From Shinisaurus crocodilurus (lineage: Eukaryota; Chordata; Lepidosauria; Squamata; Shinisauridae), in the NCBI GenBank assembly GCA_021292165.1, contig CM037879.1, positions 245,211,797 to 245,275,796 on the forward strand: a stretch of DNA of 64,000 nucleotides, given 5' to 3'. Both the position numbers and the translations under genes were made by a program. How positions within the stretch are numbered: the first letter of the stretch is position 1; each line of letters opens with the position of its first letter. The notes below the pieces were generated by a model. That model was not told where the DNA came from. It made no database searches and saw only the letters and a list, made by a program, of their open reading frames with translations. This document shows positions 42,559 to 52,989 of this stretch, one piece after another.

Positions 42559-45436
42559 GTAAGCATTGCAGATTCCGTGTGTGTGTGTGTGTATTTGTGT
42601 GTCTTCACGTGTGCGCACGTGTGTGAATATATATTCTTAGCCACTAATGAAATGCCTGCTGTTTTGGCAGAGAAACAGGGACCTGTAAGTCACAAGGCTT
42701 GCCTGCCAGGGGTCCCTGACGGCTGAGCTGGTGTATTGGCCCTAATGCAGTGGGGGCTTACTTTGGAGGTGGCTGCCATGGAGCTAAGTAGCTTGGCTTA
42801 GCTGGGAACAGAGAGTAGTTTGTATCTGGTGAGGTTGGCCGAGTTCTTTGCTGCAGCAAAGGTGGCTCAATGGCATTTATCTTGTGCAAGGAGGAGACTT
42901 TTTCTGCTTTCCCATCCAAGTCTATCTGCCCATTGGGGTCACTGTCCATGAAGCCTGCAGGAATGTGCTGAGCGAGGAGCAGCAAGCAGTGCAGCAGCTC
43001 AGGGTAGGCTGGCAGGCATAACAGCAGGGCATGTTGGGGAAGAGAAAACAGGAGCCCTCCCCATTATCCGTGCCGACCCCTCCCTCCTAGAGTACACAGC
43101 ACAGAACGAAGAGTGAGAGCTGGTGCAGAATGGAGTACACCCAGCTTCCCGAGGGGGGTCATTTGCCCTGCCTTGCCTACTCCTACTATGAATGTTTGCA
43201 TGCCTTCTTTCTCCGCCGCGCCCCTGTTTTTGTGGGCTGCTGCTAAAGAAACACCAGCTAAAGCAGAAAGGCCTGTGGAGGTGGCAAACGGCTGTGGACT
43301 TTCTTTGCCATCAGCAACTTACAGCTTTGAGTAGCAGCTCTGTGGTGTGGCACCCAATGTTGGGGAAGGGGTCGCTTTTCTATTGATCTTGTGGGTGAGA
43401 GAGGGAAGAATTCTTCGCTATCGATCTGGGAATATAGGTTAGTATCCACCACCTCCTCTATTGAGCCATATACCTGTGTGTAATTGGCTATGCTGGTAGG
43501 GGATGATGGGAGTTGTAGTCCAACACATCTGGAGGGCGCCCGGTTCAGGAAGGCTGCTCTGAAGATAGCTCTGTTTGTTTTTCTCTCAAAGCAGCGGGAC
43601 ATGTTTGAAAGGTCTGCCATGCCCCAGGGCTTTGAAGAGGGAATGAATGAGCTCGCTTCAGAATTCACGTGTGCACCTTTCCCCTAGATCAGAAATGTTC
43701 AAAGGAAGCCACACTTTGCTTTGTGTTCTACCACTGTCACTTGATTTGGCTCTTGTATTTTCAGATGCAGCTGTGTATTGTGCTTGCCCCAAATCTACAT
43801 ATTCAGCTCTTCCTGATGACTATAACTGGTATGTATTCAGGCATTCTGGTTTTACTCAATGTGCACTTCAAAAGTGTGCCAAATGGCAAGCTGGTACACT
43901 AGAATGCCTGCTGCTATATTTGAAGTAGGAGCCATCTTTAATGCACTGATGTAGTTGGGGTACTTCTCTCTGAGTCGTTCTAAGCAATGCCTTACTGTGT
44001 CCAAACGGCTTCCACCATTAGGTTCAGTGTGGTCTGGTTGCACCTCGATACCCTCAATGTAGTGGCTTGGATCCAATGCTGTCCTTCCGCTAGCAGAATA
44101 GAAAACGCTGGTAGAATAGGATTTCCCCGTCCTCTCTTCCCTCTTGCTGCCCCCCATGCATCCCCCAGATCTGCTGTGCTGGGTCCCCAACCCTCCAAAG
44201 CAGATTTGGGGGAATACACGGGAGAAGAGAGGATGGGGAAGTCCTGTTCTGCCAGCGGAAGAACACTGTTGGATCCAGGCCAATATGTCCCTACCTCTTT
44301 CATAGTAACCAGTGCAATGAATTGTTCATCACTTCTCTTCTCAGCTGCCTGACATGGTGATTAAGGAGAACAACAGCAGTACTCTAGCTGTCTAAAAATG
44401 TTCAGAGTTGCAACTTTTTCATAATGGATACATGAACTGTGGAATCGCTGTATTCACTTCCCATTGAAATCAATAGTAAATATCCTATTGCTTTTAGTGA
44501 AGTTGGCTTTTATCCTAAGTGTTCACAGCAAATCAAAGGGCTTACTGCTAGTACCCTCCTCTTGCTGCTGGAGGAGACATGGAAGTGTGTCTTTCAGGAA
44601 ACACTCTTGTGTGCACTAAAACACGGGCACTATGTTTTATAGCAGAAACAGCACTGGCCCATGTAACTGTTCTTGACATGTATGCAAGTGTACACTGACA
44701 GTGCCGTAATCACTTTTGCAAAGAGCACAGGAACTTCTATCAAAGCAAGAAGGGCTGTAGCTCATTAACAGAGTGCCAACTTTGCATGTAGAAGATCCTG
44801 GCTTCAGTCCCTGGTATATCCAGCTAAAAGGATTCGGAAGCAGGTGATGCGCAAGACCTCTGTCTTGGACCCCGGAGAGCTCCTGCCAGTCAGATTAGAC
44901 AATATGGGACCAGATGAGCAGGTAGCCTGAGTTGGTATAAGGCAGCTTTCTATGTTGCTTTGCACTATTTTCATAGCAACCCCTTCTCTCTTGCATCTGG
45001 CTGAACTTCTCAGTAGGCCATGACCTTGGACTTGCTATTGATGAGCTTGTGTTCAACAGCCCTGGCTTTGGTATTATGTGGTGTTTTTATACCTTTGCAC
45101 TCATTGCTTCAAAGAAATAAAAGCAACAACACTTCTACTGAATATGAATCTAAATATAAATGAAGGTATTTTATTATCAGATCTGGAGAATCTCTATGCT
45201 CCTTGCCTGATACAAATACTAACTGGGATCTTTATAAATGTACCGTATTTTTTGCTCCATAAGACGCACTCCCCCCCCCCCCAAACTAGGTGGAAATGTC
45301 TATGCGTCCTATTTTTTTTTTTAAAAAAACTTTCCTCTGCTGGTCCGGAAGAGCGGAGGACTCCTGGGCAGGGCGGGGGAAGCCCCCGCCTCTCAGCTGA
45401 TTCCCCGCGGAACAGCTGATTATTTTTTTTAAAAAA

Positions 45437-45483
<47 letters not shown>

Positions 45484-45575
45484 TTTCCTCTGCTGGTCTG
45501 GAAGAGCGGAGGACTCCTGGGCAGGACGGGGGGAAGCCCCCGCCTCTCAGCTGATTCCCCACAGAACAGCTGATT

Positions 45576-45609
<34 letters not shown>

Positions 45610-48600
45610 TACCATACGGTAAGTGCGTCTTATGGTCCGGTGCGTCTTATGGAGCGAAAAATACGTTGCTTGCCTTCTCCAGTAAGCAAATAACACATTT
45701 CTGGAAATCTATTGTTACATCAGAGAAATTACAGGAGAAGTACTGCTGTTGAAGTCAGAAGTTCTTTTTGGTGTGTTTGGACATTAAAAAAATATATCAC
45801 AACTGTCTTGTAAATAACGTATTAACTATAGCACATATTTTGTTAAGTACTGGAAACAATTATAGTTGTCCGCTGTGGAGGACTAGTTGCAAAGTGCATG
45901 GTGAGCATTGATAATGAGCTTATTCGCATATAGCAGCCCATCGCACATGACAGCCCATAACTGCCACATCCACGTTTACTCAACAACCTACAATCGGCTC
46001 CTTCTTAAGTGGTTGAGCGTGACATCCGAACCAATATTTTCATAGATCATAGAGTTGGAAGGAGCCTACAAGGCTATCGAGTCCAACCCCCTGCTCAGTG
46101 CAGGAAACTAGAGGAGGGGTCTCCCATCCAAGTAATAACCAGGCCTGACCCTGCTTAGCTTTCCACACTCAGACAAGCTGAGCCAGCGTGAGCCACAGGC
46201 CCTTCGGGGCTAAACAACCCAACAACAAACCATGGTTTAATGGCTGGGTTGTTTAAACAACCCATGAGTCCAGGTTCAAATGTCATGCTCAACTAGCTTA
46301 CGAAGGAGCCGATCATAGATTGTGGAGTAAAAGTGGAAGTGGCAGGCATTCTACGTTACTTGAAGCTGGAGACCATCATTGATCTATGTGATTCATTCAA
46401 TCATATGAAGGAATTCATCAAGAAATATTGTATAGAAAACCTTTGTCATTTGAGATAAGCTCTGTTCTAGATATTTCGTTTGTTTTTTTCTTTATGAAAA
46501 TACTTTTAATTAAAAGAAAATGCAGAAAATATTGATTAGTATTTTATTTTATTTTTTTAGCAAAGTGGAACTTGCTACAACATCAGATGGGAAGACAATT
46601 GTTTGTTATCACCCTTCAGTAGGCATTCCATATGAACACACAAAAGTATGTGCATCTACATAAATGTATCTTCCTGATCTTATCTGGAAAATGTAGCTAG
46701 CCAATGTACTTTAGGTAGACTTCAAAGTATGTATATATTTTTGGAAGTTATTCCTTAGCATGTATGTGATTTAAAAGGTACAGAGAGGCTTGTGCTCAAA
46801 ACTAATTGGACACTATCTAGAACAGGGCTCTCCAACCTTGGGTCCCCAGATGTTGCTGGCCTACAGCTCCCAGCATACCCAGCCAGCATGGCTAATGGCA
46901 AGGGATTCTGGGAGCTGTAGGCCAGCAAGATCTGGGGACCCAAGGTCATAAGAGAAAATGCAAATGAAAAGGACGGAGAGGGACACAGTATGCATCGGCC
47001 TTCCCCAACTTGCTGCCCTCCAGATATGTTGAACCACAGCTCCCATCATCCCCAGCCAACATGACCATTGGAGGGCACCAGGTTGGTGGAGGTGTTTCTA
47101 TGCTAATGCCAGAAGGCTCAACCCCAGATTGGAGTGCTTAGTACTAAAACCACATAGATAGTGTACATATCAGAAACCCATGTGGAACAGTGGGCAGTAT
47201 CCAACACTGCCACTCCACTTAAGCTATTGATATAGCGCTAGCGTAAGCTACTTCCAGTGCAGTGCCAATGGTGTAAGCTGACATGCCTGGTTTTCCAGGG
47301 AAACACAATGTGCCAGCTTACACTATTGGTGTAGCACTGGAGGTCACTTACACTAGCACTACATCAGTGGTGTGAGCAGAGCAGCAGTGTTGGATACTGA
47401 CCAGCGAGTCAATGGGATATGGTTATCAAGACAAGTCATATTGGGAGTAATGTTCCATGTCAGAGCACGTAGAATCACTGTGGAAGGAAATAGCAGCAGT
47501 CTCCTAAAATAATGTAATACATGGGACATGAAGAAGGCAGTGAAATGAGAGACATTTGTGTACGTGGCTTCAACTATCCTCGAATTGATAGGGTAAATGC
47601 ATATTCAGGTCACAACAGTGATATAGTTTCTAGATAAGAAAAATAACTGTGCCTTGGAGCAGTTAGTCATATAACTGTTTAGATGGAAGGCAAACCTGGT
47701 CCTAATCCTGAGTGGTGCTCAGCATCTGGTGAAGGATGTGTCTTCAGATTGCTTGAGAACAGTGACCACAGTGCTACCAAATTCAGCATCTATGAAAATG
47801 GGTAACTTGGCCAGAACGTCCAACATGGTTTTAGTTTGAGCTATCTGCTCATATTTCAGTACACTGTCTGTTAACTTCTTATAGCAAATAAAAAAACTTT
47901 CTTTTTTGAGATCATCTTTTTTGAGAAGTCTAGTCTGTTTGTTAAATGTACTGCAGTCCTATGGATTCTTAATGCTTGCCCACTCGATAGGTATGCTGTC
48001 AATAAGTGTGTGGATCTATGGCTTCCCTTTGAAAGAAGAAAACCAGTTTTTTTTAGTCTGCATTTGATAATTTGGGGTATGTGGTCTTCTTTGGCAGCCC
48101 ATTCCACGACTTGATCCAGTGGATTATAAAGAAGAAACACACGATCAGGTGCTGAAACATAGACTGGAAGTGAAGGAGCTCAAGAACAAGAAAGGTCCTA
48201 CAATTGAGGAGCTTAGTAAAATGTTTTACACAACAAAACATCGCTGGTATCCTGTGGGACAGTAAGTACTTTCTGCAGATCTTCCTTATGTGGAAAGAGT
48301 GCTATGCAAATGAGAATATAATATGCCAAGTTCAGTTCTTGGGTATCGCTCTTTACATGGGGGTATATAAACCATACAATTGATTGTGTAATTAATAAAG
48401 GTTTTATTGCATGGATTCTCAAACTCCTATTGCATCTTCTGAACTGATTAGTATGTTTGTCCCTGGTGCTAGTCTTAATTAGAGATAAGACAGGAAAGGC
48501 AGACCGGATTCTTATTCTCTGGCTGGTCCCCCACCCCCAGTACAACAGAAAAGGGCGTTTTAGAAAGAAGATGGGGGCTGATCATTGCTCTAATAGGGTG

Positions 48601-51600
48601 CACAACAACACTTATTGGGGCTAGGTTGTTTGGGGTAAGATCGCAGGATTTTAATCTGCATTGATTTCAGCTCTTGAGTGAATGGTTGGTGTTTACTAAA
48701 AAAACCAAAAAAAAACAAAAAAAAAAACCCCAAAAAACAAATGAAGTATCATAGAGGGGGGGAAATTCAAAGCTATTTGATCAAGAATTGCTCGTCAAAT
48801 ATGCAAATGCTTGAAGTAGGATTAGAGAACATGGCGCTTGAAAAGAAACAAATTGGGAATGGTTTGTATGTTGAGAAGACATTTTTATCAATAGTAATTT
48901 AGCTCATCTAGTGTTACCAATAAGATGATTTCTTTTGTATAAATCAGGCTTGTGGCCCTCCAGATGTTTTGGCCTACAACTCTGATCAGCCCTAGTCAGC
49001 ATAACAAATGGTGATAGATGATGGGAGGTGTGAGCCAAAACATCTGGAGGGCCACAAGTTGTCCACCCCTGATATGTCACTTATGCATACCATACAAATC
49101 ACTATAATGATCAAATGTTATATTGACTTAGAGACCTTGCAAACAAACTTCCCCCCCCCCGCCCCCATTCCTCAGTTGTTAATTAGGAATGCTAACACTT
49201 TTTTGATCAAAACATGAGATCACAGATTTGACAATAATAGCATTCACAGCATTGTAGATGCCTTTGTTTTTTAAAATATCTTATGACAGGGGTAGGCAAC
49301 CTTTTCAGGTCCTTGGGTGCATTTGCCATTTTTTTCTGAGGCAGTGATCACATTTGTGGGTTTTTTTTGTATGTCTGGATTTCCTTCTTTTCTTGCCCCG
49401 CCACCTCAGATTTCCTCTTTTCTTGCATCCCCCTCTGGATCATGTTTTTCTGCTGCCCGCCACTGATTCTTCTGCTGCCATAGCCGCACACCACTTGTCC
49501 TTCCTGCTTGCTGTCATTGTGTCTGCTGCCCCGCCCACCCAAAACAACCACCGCTTCTGCCCCAACAGCTCACTGCTGCTTCTGCTGCCCTGCCCTGCCC
49601 ACCCAACCCAATCCAATCCACTGCTTTTTCTGCCATCCGCTGTTTCTACTGCTTCCTCACCTGCCAACGTGCCTGCCCGCCACTTCTGCCATGCCACTCC
49701 TCCTCCACCACTTGGGATTTCCTTTGCTGCCACAGAGTGCGGAGGTAGGCAGAAGCAGCAGGGGAAGGAGGAAGTGTTCTGGCAGGGGGAGGCAGGTGTC
49801 ATGATTAAAGACCATTTGTCTGCACTCTTCACTGTGTTTCTGTTCTCCTGCCCTGCTCCTTTTCTCATCCCATCCTCCCGCTTATAGATGGGCAGCTGTC
49901 ATTAACAATGTAATGTATTTGCGCTGTGTATTTAGTAATAGTAGCTGCTTTTTTTGCATCCTCCATAACACTCCCCAATATTAAACAGGGCTGTGTTCTG
50001 CAAAAATGCTGGGGGTTATCCCCCAAGCCTTAGAGCCTTTTTAGGGCTGTATTACAGAGACTGTGTATGAGACTGTTATTGTCATGCCCCCACTGGAGGA
50101 ATCTTCCTCAGAGGAAGAGCTAAAGTTCCCAGAAACCGAGAGCACCCCAGATCAGCCACTGTCACTAGACCAGGAGGAGCCTGGGCCCTCGTGGGAGACG
50201 GCTGCAGGTCCATCCCTATCAGGGGAAGGGGACTCTGCCTCTGAGGCAGAGGCTGAGTAACCCCCTGGCCCCCAGGAGTGTCATTACCTTAAGCAGCAGG
50301 CCAGAAGGTCTCCTATGAGAAGGAGGGCTATCTTGCAGAAAAGGACTCCTCAGGAGAAAGAAACTCCTCATGAGTAGGGCTCTGACCAGAGAGCTCTAAT
50401 GTATTGCAGCTGAGGCCTGGGTGGGGCTCAGCAGGCTCTGGCAATAAAAGCCTTCAGTGTCTGCCTAGCCAGTGCTGGAAACAATGCCATTTTTTCAGCC
50501 CCAGTGTCTTCTACCTTGTCTCTCGTACCTTGCCCTGTGATTGATGTTCTGTGCTCCTGACCCTTGGATTCCTGCTTGACTCTGCTTCTGGACTGTGTAA
50601 TGTATTTGACTGCTTAATTGTGCTTTGATCTCTGCCTGCTACCTTGACCACTCCTGTCTTGGCCTGATCCCCAGTGGACTGAAACCTTTGTTCCTGAACA
50701 TTTGTCTGTTTCTTTATCTTGCATTTGGATAGTCCCTTCACTCAGAGTCTGCTTCCGCCAAAGCAGGAGAGTTATTTTCTTCCCTTCCAGGTAGGAATCA
50801 GTCAATCTGGCTTGCAGCCTGAATAACCAGCTTTGTGATAAGAACGTATGTGTCCGAAAGGCTGTGGAATTGGCTTGTTTTTGTTTTATCTCCCGGTAGT
50901 TCTTCAGCACCGGAAATTAAAATGGGACTTGTTTGGTTGTCCAGAGGAATATTTTTTTACCTTCCATAAGCAACCAAACCAGTAGCTAATTGCAAGTGAA
51001 ATTGCTTCCCAGGTGGAGCCAGTCAAGAAGAGATCACTGTGTACCTCATGTAGCTGCTCGTTTTATTCTCCAGGGGGACTTTCCATGTCAGAAGGGAAAG
51101 GGGGCTGTACCCTTTGGGGGTGGGAGGGCCCATAGCTCAGTGGCAGAGCACATACTTTGCATTCAGGATGTCTCCAGTTTATTTATTTTATTATATTAAT
51201 CGTCCATCTGGCTGGTCACCCGGCCACCCTGGGCGATGTACAACCAAAATAACACAGTAAAACAATACAATAAAATATAATAATTAAAACAGTATAAAAA
51301 ATTCTTTTAAAATCCCGCCTAAACAGCCATGTTTTTAATGCACGGTGGAAGCTCATCACGGAGGGGGCATGGCGAAACTAGGGAGGGAATTCATAACGTG
51401 GGGGCCGCCACAGAGAAGGCCCTCTTCCTAGTCCCCACCAGCCTGGCTGCTCTGGCTGATGGGATAAGGAGAAGGCCGTCTGTGGCAGATCTTGTTGAGC
51501 GGCCTACTTGATGTTGCTGGAGGCTGCTCCTTGAGAAACTGGGCCGGAGCCGTGTAGGGTTTTAAAGGTCAAAACCAACACCTTGAATTTGGCTCGGCAA

Positions 51601-52868
51601 GCAACTGGTAGCCAGTGCAATTCCTTAAGCACTGGCGTGATGTGATCACACCGGCGGCTGCCCTTAATCAGGCGAGCCGCCGTGTTCTGTACCAGCTGAA
51701 GCTTCCGAACCGTCTTCCAGGGTAACCCCACGTAGAGCGCATTACAGTAGCCTAGGCGAGTTAAATCCCCAGTATCTCCAATCAAAAGATCAGGTAGCAG
51801 CAGGTGATTAGAATTACCTCTGCCTACAGCCCTGGAGAGCGGTAGCCAGTCAGAGGAGACCGTACTGGGCTAGATGCACCAGTGGTCTTACATGGTATGA
51901 GAAATCATCGTATGTTTATGTTAATATGTGACACCGGTTCTTAACTGTTATCTCTTGGAATAAGAGAGGAACTGAATTGACTCTACCCAGATTTTGTTCT
52001 GTTCATTGTGCCGTTAAGCACAATGCCCAGAATTTGCCACAAGTCCTTCATAGTTTGGTTCTACAGCACTTTCAATGTTGCTGTAATGTAGCCTGGAAAT
52101 GAAAATGGTCCCAGGGAATGGTCTGAAGGCACATGAAGCAGCCACCATGCTGAAGCTAAGCAGGTCTGGGTCTGGTCAGTGCTTGGAGGGGAGACTACCT
52201 GAGAACCACATGTAGCCACCTTGAGTTCCATGATGGAAGGAAGGTGGGATATAAATGTAATTAATTCAAGGTTGTCCCTAGTATGACTAGGAAGAAAGGC
52301 AAGGAACTGTAAACACAACTTGTGGAGCCTGATCCAATTCTGTACTGTGCCTAGAATTGGGTGCCTGGATTTCTAGGAAATCTTGTCCTTCTGTCTGCTG
52401 GCGACTTCCAGCTAACATGGCGATGGAACCAGATGCATCTCGGTGAGCTGACCCTAGCTACATTTCAAGCAGCGTTCGCAGTGCTCAAGGACAAAAAATC
52501 CTGCTGCTGGAAGATGGACTCACCGTTTGCCAAAACAACGCAGAGAGTTCTTGTCTGATGCAGGAGACTTCACAAAAGATTGTTTAATCTACTTTAAGTT
52601 TTTGAATCATTGCAATAAGTAGGAAACCTCTCTAGACCCCTCAGTTTTTTATAATATATAAATGTCATTCATAGGATTATGAAGAATAGCTGTAATACAA
52701 AGACACACGATGTCCATAAGAAAATTCTTGGCCTCTTAAAGCCAATGACTGAATATCTGATAAAATACAAACATATTTAATCAAGTTTAATGTTTCTGCT
52801 ATTCTTTTTTGTGTGCTTCCAGGTACCACACAAGACGCAAGAAAACAAATACTCCCAAAGACAGGTGA
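42474..52868 (+). CDS. MRPL42: MRPL42, mitochondrial ribosomal protein L42 (complete coding region, five coding exons)
   Basis: MRPL42 is a nuclear-encoded component of the mitochondrial large ribosomal subunit. Five coding exons (42474-42558, 43765-43828, 46561-46645, 48098-48261, 52823-52868) join in frame to 147 codons plus TGA. The N-terminus [20 protein letters not shown] is rich in Arg and lacks acidic residues until Asp29, fitting a mitochondrial presequence. The mature part carries the family landmarks [49 protein letters not shown] and a basic tail ending KDR. All introns have GT-AG ends. The mammalian protein is 142 residues; the first exon is the divergent part. An ATTAAA signal at 52962-52967 fits the transcript end. 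The neighbour UBE2N in divergent orientation supports the call. Confidence 0.96.
42570..42615. repeat. (GT)n microsatellite
   Basis: GTGTGTGTGTGTGTG with interruptions, just inside MRPL42 intron 2. Confidence 0.9.
43479..43550. mobile_element. Half of a palindromic hAT-like MITE
   Basis: 'ggatgatgggagttgtagtc' and 'aacacatctggagggcgccc' match one arm of the copies at 46989-47095 and 59818-59932. Confidence 0.55.
43765..43828 (+). CDS. MRPL42: MRPL42 coding exon 2
   Basis: The acceptor TTTTCAG ends at 43764 and the donor GTATGT begins at 43829. It encodes [20 protein letters not shown] and N, with split codons at both ends. Confidence 0.95.
44060..44281. mobile_element. Palindromic MITE with TTGGATCCAA-type ends
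   Basis: The left part 'ggcttggatccaatgctgtc', 'cttccgctagcagaa' is mirrored by 'ttctgccagcggaagaacac' and 'tgttggatccaggcc'. The inner 'ttccccgtcctctcttccc' and its inverse also pair. Arms are about 100 bp each. Confidence 0.6.
44752..44960 (+). mobile_element. tRNA-derived SINE (non-Sauria family)
   Basis: An A-box-like 'gctgtagctcattaacagag' and a B-box-like 'ggcttcagtccct' form the tRNA-like head. The body has 'ccccggagagctcctgccag' and the end is 'ggtataaggcagctttctat'. Other copies are at 51127, 59687 and, inverted, near 30496 and 31640. Confidence 0.7.
45242..45666. mobile_element. DNA transposon with CGTATTTTT...ATAAGACGCAC ends and duplicated core
   Basis: The left end CCGTATTTTTTGCTCCATAA and right end TTATGGAGCGAAAAATACG are inverted repeats. 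A core of about 90 bp (CTTTCCTCTGCTGGTC... to GCTGATTCCCC) occurs twice, at about 45330-45420 and 45482-45570, on either side of a (TTA)n run at 45437-45482. An (AT)n run follows at about 45577-45606. Confidence 0.75.
45970..46343. mobile_element. Palindromic MITE interrupted by a 5S/CR1 SINE
   Basis: The left arm (45970-46034, with 'caatcggctccttctta' and GTTGAGCGTGACATCCGAACC split by base) pairs with the right arm (46271-46343, 'gttcaaatgtcatgctcaac', 'gaaggagccgatcatagatt'). The SINE at 46039-46202 lies between them. Confidence 0.65.
46039..46202 (-). mobile_element. 5S-rRNA-derived SINE with CR1 tail (minus strand, full length)
   Basis: Inverted order: CATAGAGTTGGAAGGAGCC (CR1 tail), GGTCTCCCATCCAAGTAATA (box C), GACCCTGCTTAGCTTTCC (box A), and the 5' end near CGTGAGCCACAGGCCC. 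It is the best-preserved 5' end of this family in the window. Confidence 0.83.
46561..46645 (+). CDS. MRPL42: MRPL42 coding exon 3
   Basis: The acceptor TTTTTTTAG ends at 46560 and the donor GTATGT begins at 46646. It encodes [20 protein letters not shown] then VGIPYEHTK, closely matching the mammalian protein. Confidence 0.96.
46823..46948. mobile_element. Palindromic MITE, sibling of 25151-25286
   Basis: It starts CAGGGCTCTCCAACCTTGGG, has the core 'ggcctacagctcccagcata', and ends early in 'gacccaaggtc'; the last bases are lost. Confidence 0.7.
46989..47095. mobile_element. Palindromic hAT-like MITE, short copy
   Basis: 'ggccttccccaacttgctgc', 'cagctcccatcatccccagc' and 'gagggcaccaggttgg' match 59818-59932. 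Confidence 0.6.
47180..47404. mobile_element. Palindromic MITE with CAGTATCCAACACTGC ends
   Basis: GGGCAGTATCCAACACTGC on the left is mirrored by GCAGTGTTGGATACTGACC on the right. The inner arms (gcgctagcgtaagctac / gcttacactattggtg and similar) also pair. No coding capacity. Confidence 0.7.
47405..48090. other. MRPL42 intron 4 remainder, nothing identified
   Basis: Unremarkable AT-rich intron sequence up to the exon 4 acceptor. No repeat ends were seen. Confidence 0.5.
48098..48261 (+). CDS. MRPL42: MRPL42 coding exon 4
   Basis: The acceptor TTGGCAG ends at 48097 and the donor GTAAGT begins at 48262. It encodes 54 codons from [20 protein letters not shown] to KHRWYPVG plus two bases. Confidence 0.96.
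48944..49075. mobile_element. Palindromic hAT-like MITE, family of 820-962
   Basis: The arms GGCTTGTGGCCCTCCAGATG and 'catctggagggccacaagtt' + GTCCACCCCTG enclose 'cctacaactctgatcagccc'. It is the cleanest copy of this family in the window. Confidence 0.7.
49287..49880. repeat. hAT-like end followed by C-rich low-complexity sequence
   Basis: CAGGGGTAGGCAACCTTTTC at 49287 is a hAT-type end. The following 500 bases are CCGCC/CTGCTG-rich and give long open frames in several phases (for example 49354-49887) that reflect composition. No matching right end was found. Confidence 0.45.
50083..50795 (+). mobile_element. LTR-like sequence (possible solo LTR)
   Basis: It begins at a TGTCATGCCCCCACTGG-like boundary, has GGCAATAAAAGCC (polyadenylation signal) near 50438 and a T/C-rich 3' part with CTTGTCTCTCGTACCTTG. 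These are the proportions of an LTR with U3, R and U5. A short acidic frame (50063-50260) with EESSSEEE lies in the U3-like part. No second LTR or target duplication was confirmed. Confidence 0.45.
51127..51177 (+). mobile_element. tRNA-derived SINE, head part, split by an L2 insertion
   Basis: 'gcccatagctcagtggcaga' and 'catactttgcattcaggatg' form the tRNA-like head of the family at 44752. The rest resumes at about 51768-51900 ('ccctggagagcggtagccag'). Confidence 0.7.
51178..51766 (-). mobile_element. L2 LINE, 5'-truncated 3' end
   Basis: The frame 51785-51504 holds the C-terminal block [20 protein letters not shown] and [20 protein letters not shown]. The plus-strand left end is the inverted L2 tail with TTTATTTATTTTATTATA. 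It has inserted into a tRNA-derived SINE and is related to the L2 copy at 37795-40285. Confidence 0.82.
51768..51900 (+). mobile_element. tRNA-derived SINE, body and tail part
   Basis: It continues the SINE begun at 51127: 'ccccagtatctccaatcaaa', 'ccctggagagcggtagccag', 'ctgggctagatgcaccagtg', 'catggtatgag'. Confidence 0.65.
52139..52262 (+). mobile_element. 5S-rRNA-derived SINE with BovB/Sauria-type tail
   Basis: The head 'gaagctaagcaggtctgggt' and 'agtgcttggaggggagacta' is a diverged 5S box A to box C region. The tail 'gccaccttgagttccatgat' and GGTGGGATATAAATGTAATT matches the Sauria/BovB style and not the CR1 style of the other 5S SINEs here. Confidence 0.7.
52823..52868 (+). CDS. MRPL42: MRPL42 last coding exon
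   Basis: The acceptor GCTTCCAG ends at 52822. It completes a Gln codon and encodes [14 protein letters not shown] and TGA (52866-52868). The 3' UTR follows. Confidence 0.95.
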
Positions 52869-52961
52869 ACCTGATGTTTGCCTGTCATCTTTACTGTCAT
52901 GGAAAATAACCCCTCAACAGGTGGGATTCTTCAAACATTTATGTATGTGTATTAAGTTTTC

Positions 52962-52967
52962 ATTAAA
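52962..52967 (+). terminator. MRPL42: MRPL42 polyadenylation signal ATTAAA
   Basis: ATTAAA lies 94 bases after the stop codon and is followed by a T/GT-rich stretch (TTGCTTTGTGG). The cleavage site is probably near 52985. Confidence 0.65.
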
Positions 52968-52989
52968 GTACTTTACTAACTAAAAATTG

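Noticed and set aside
45437..45482. Regular repeats as a CRISPR-like array
   Set aside because: It is a plain TTA microsatellite in a vertebrate genome, without spacers.
49354..49887. 177-codon plus-strand frame and overlapping minus-strand frame
   Set aside because: C-rich low-complexity sequence opens several frames at once; there is no recognisable protein.
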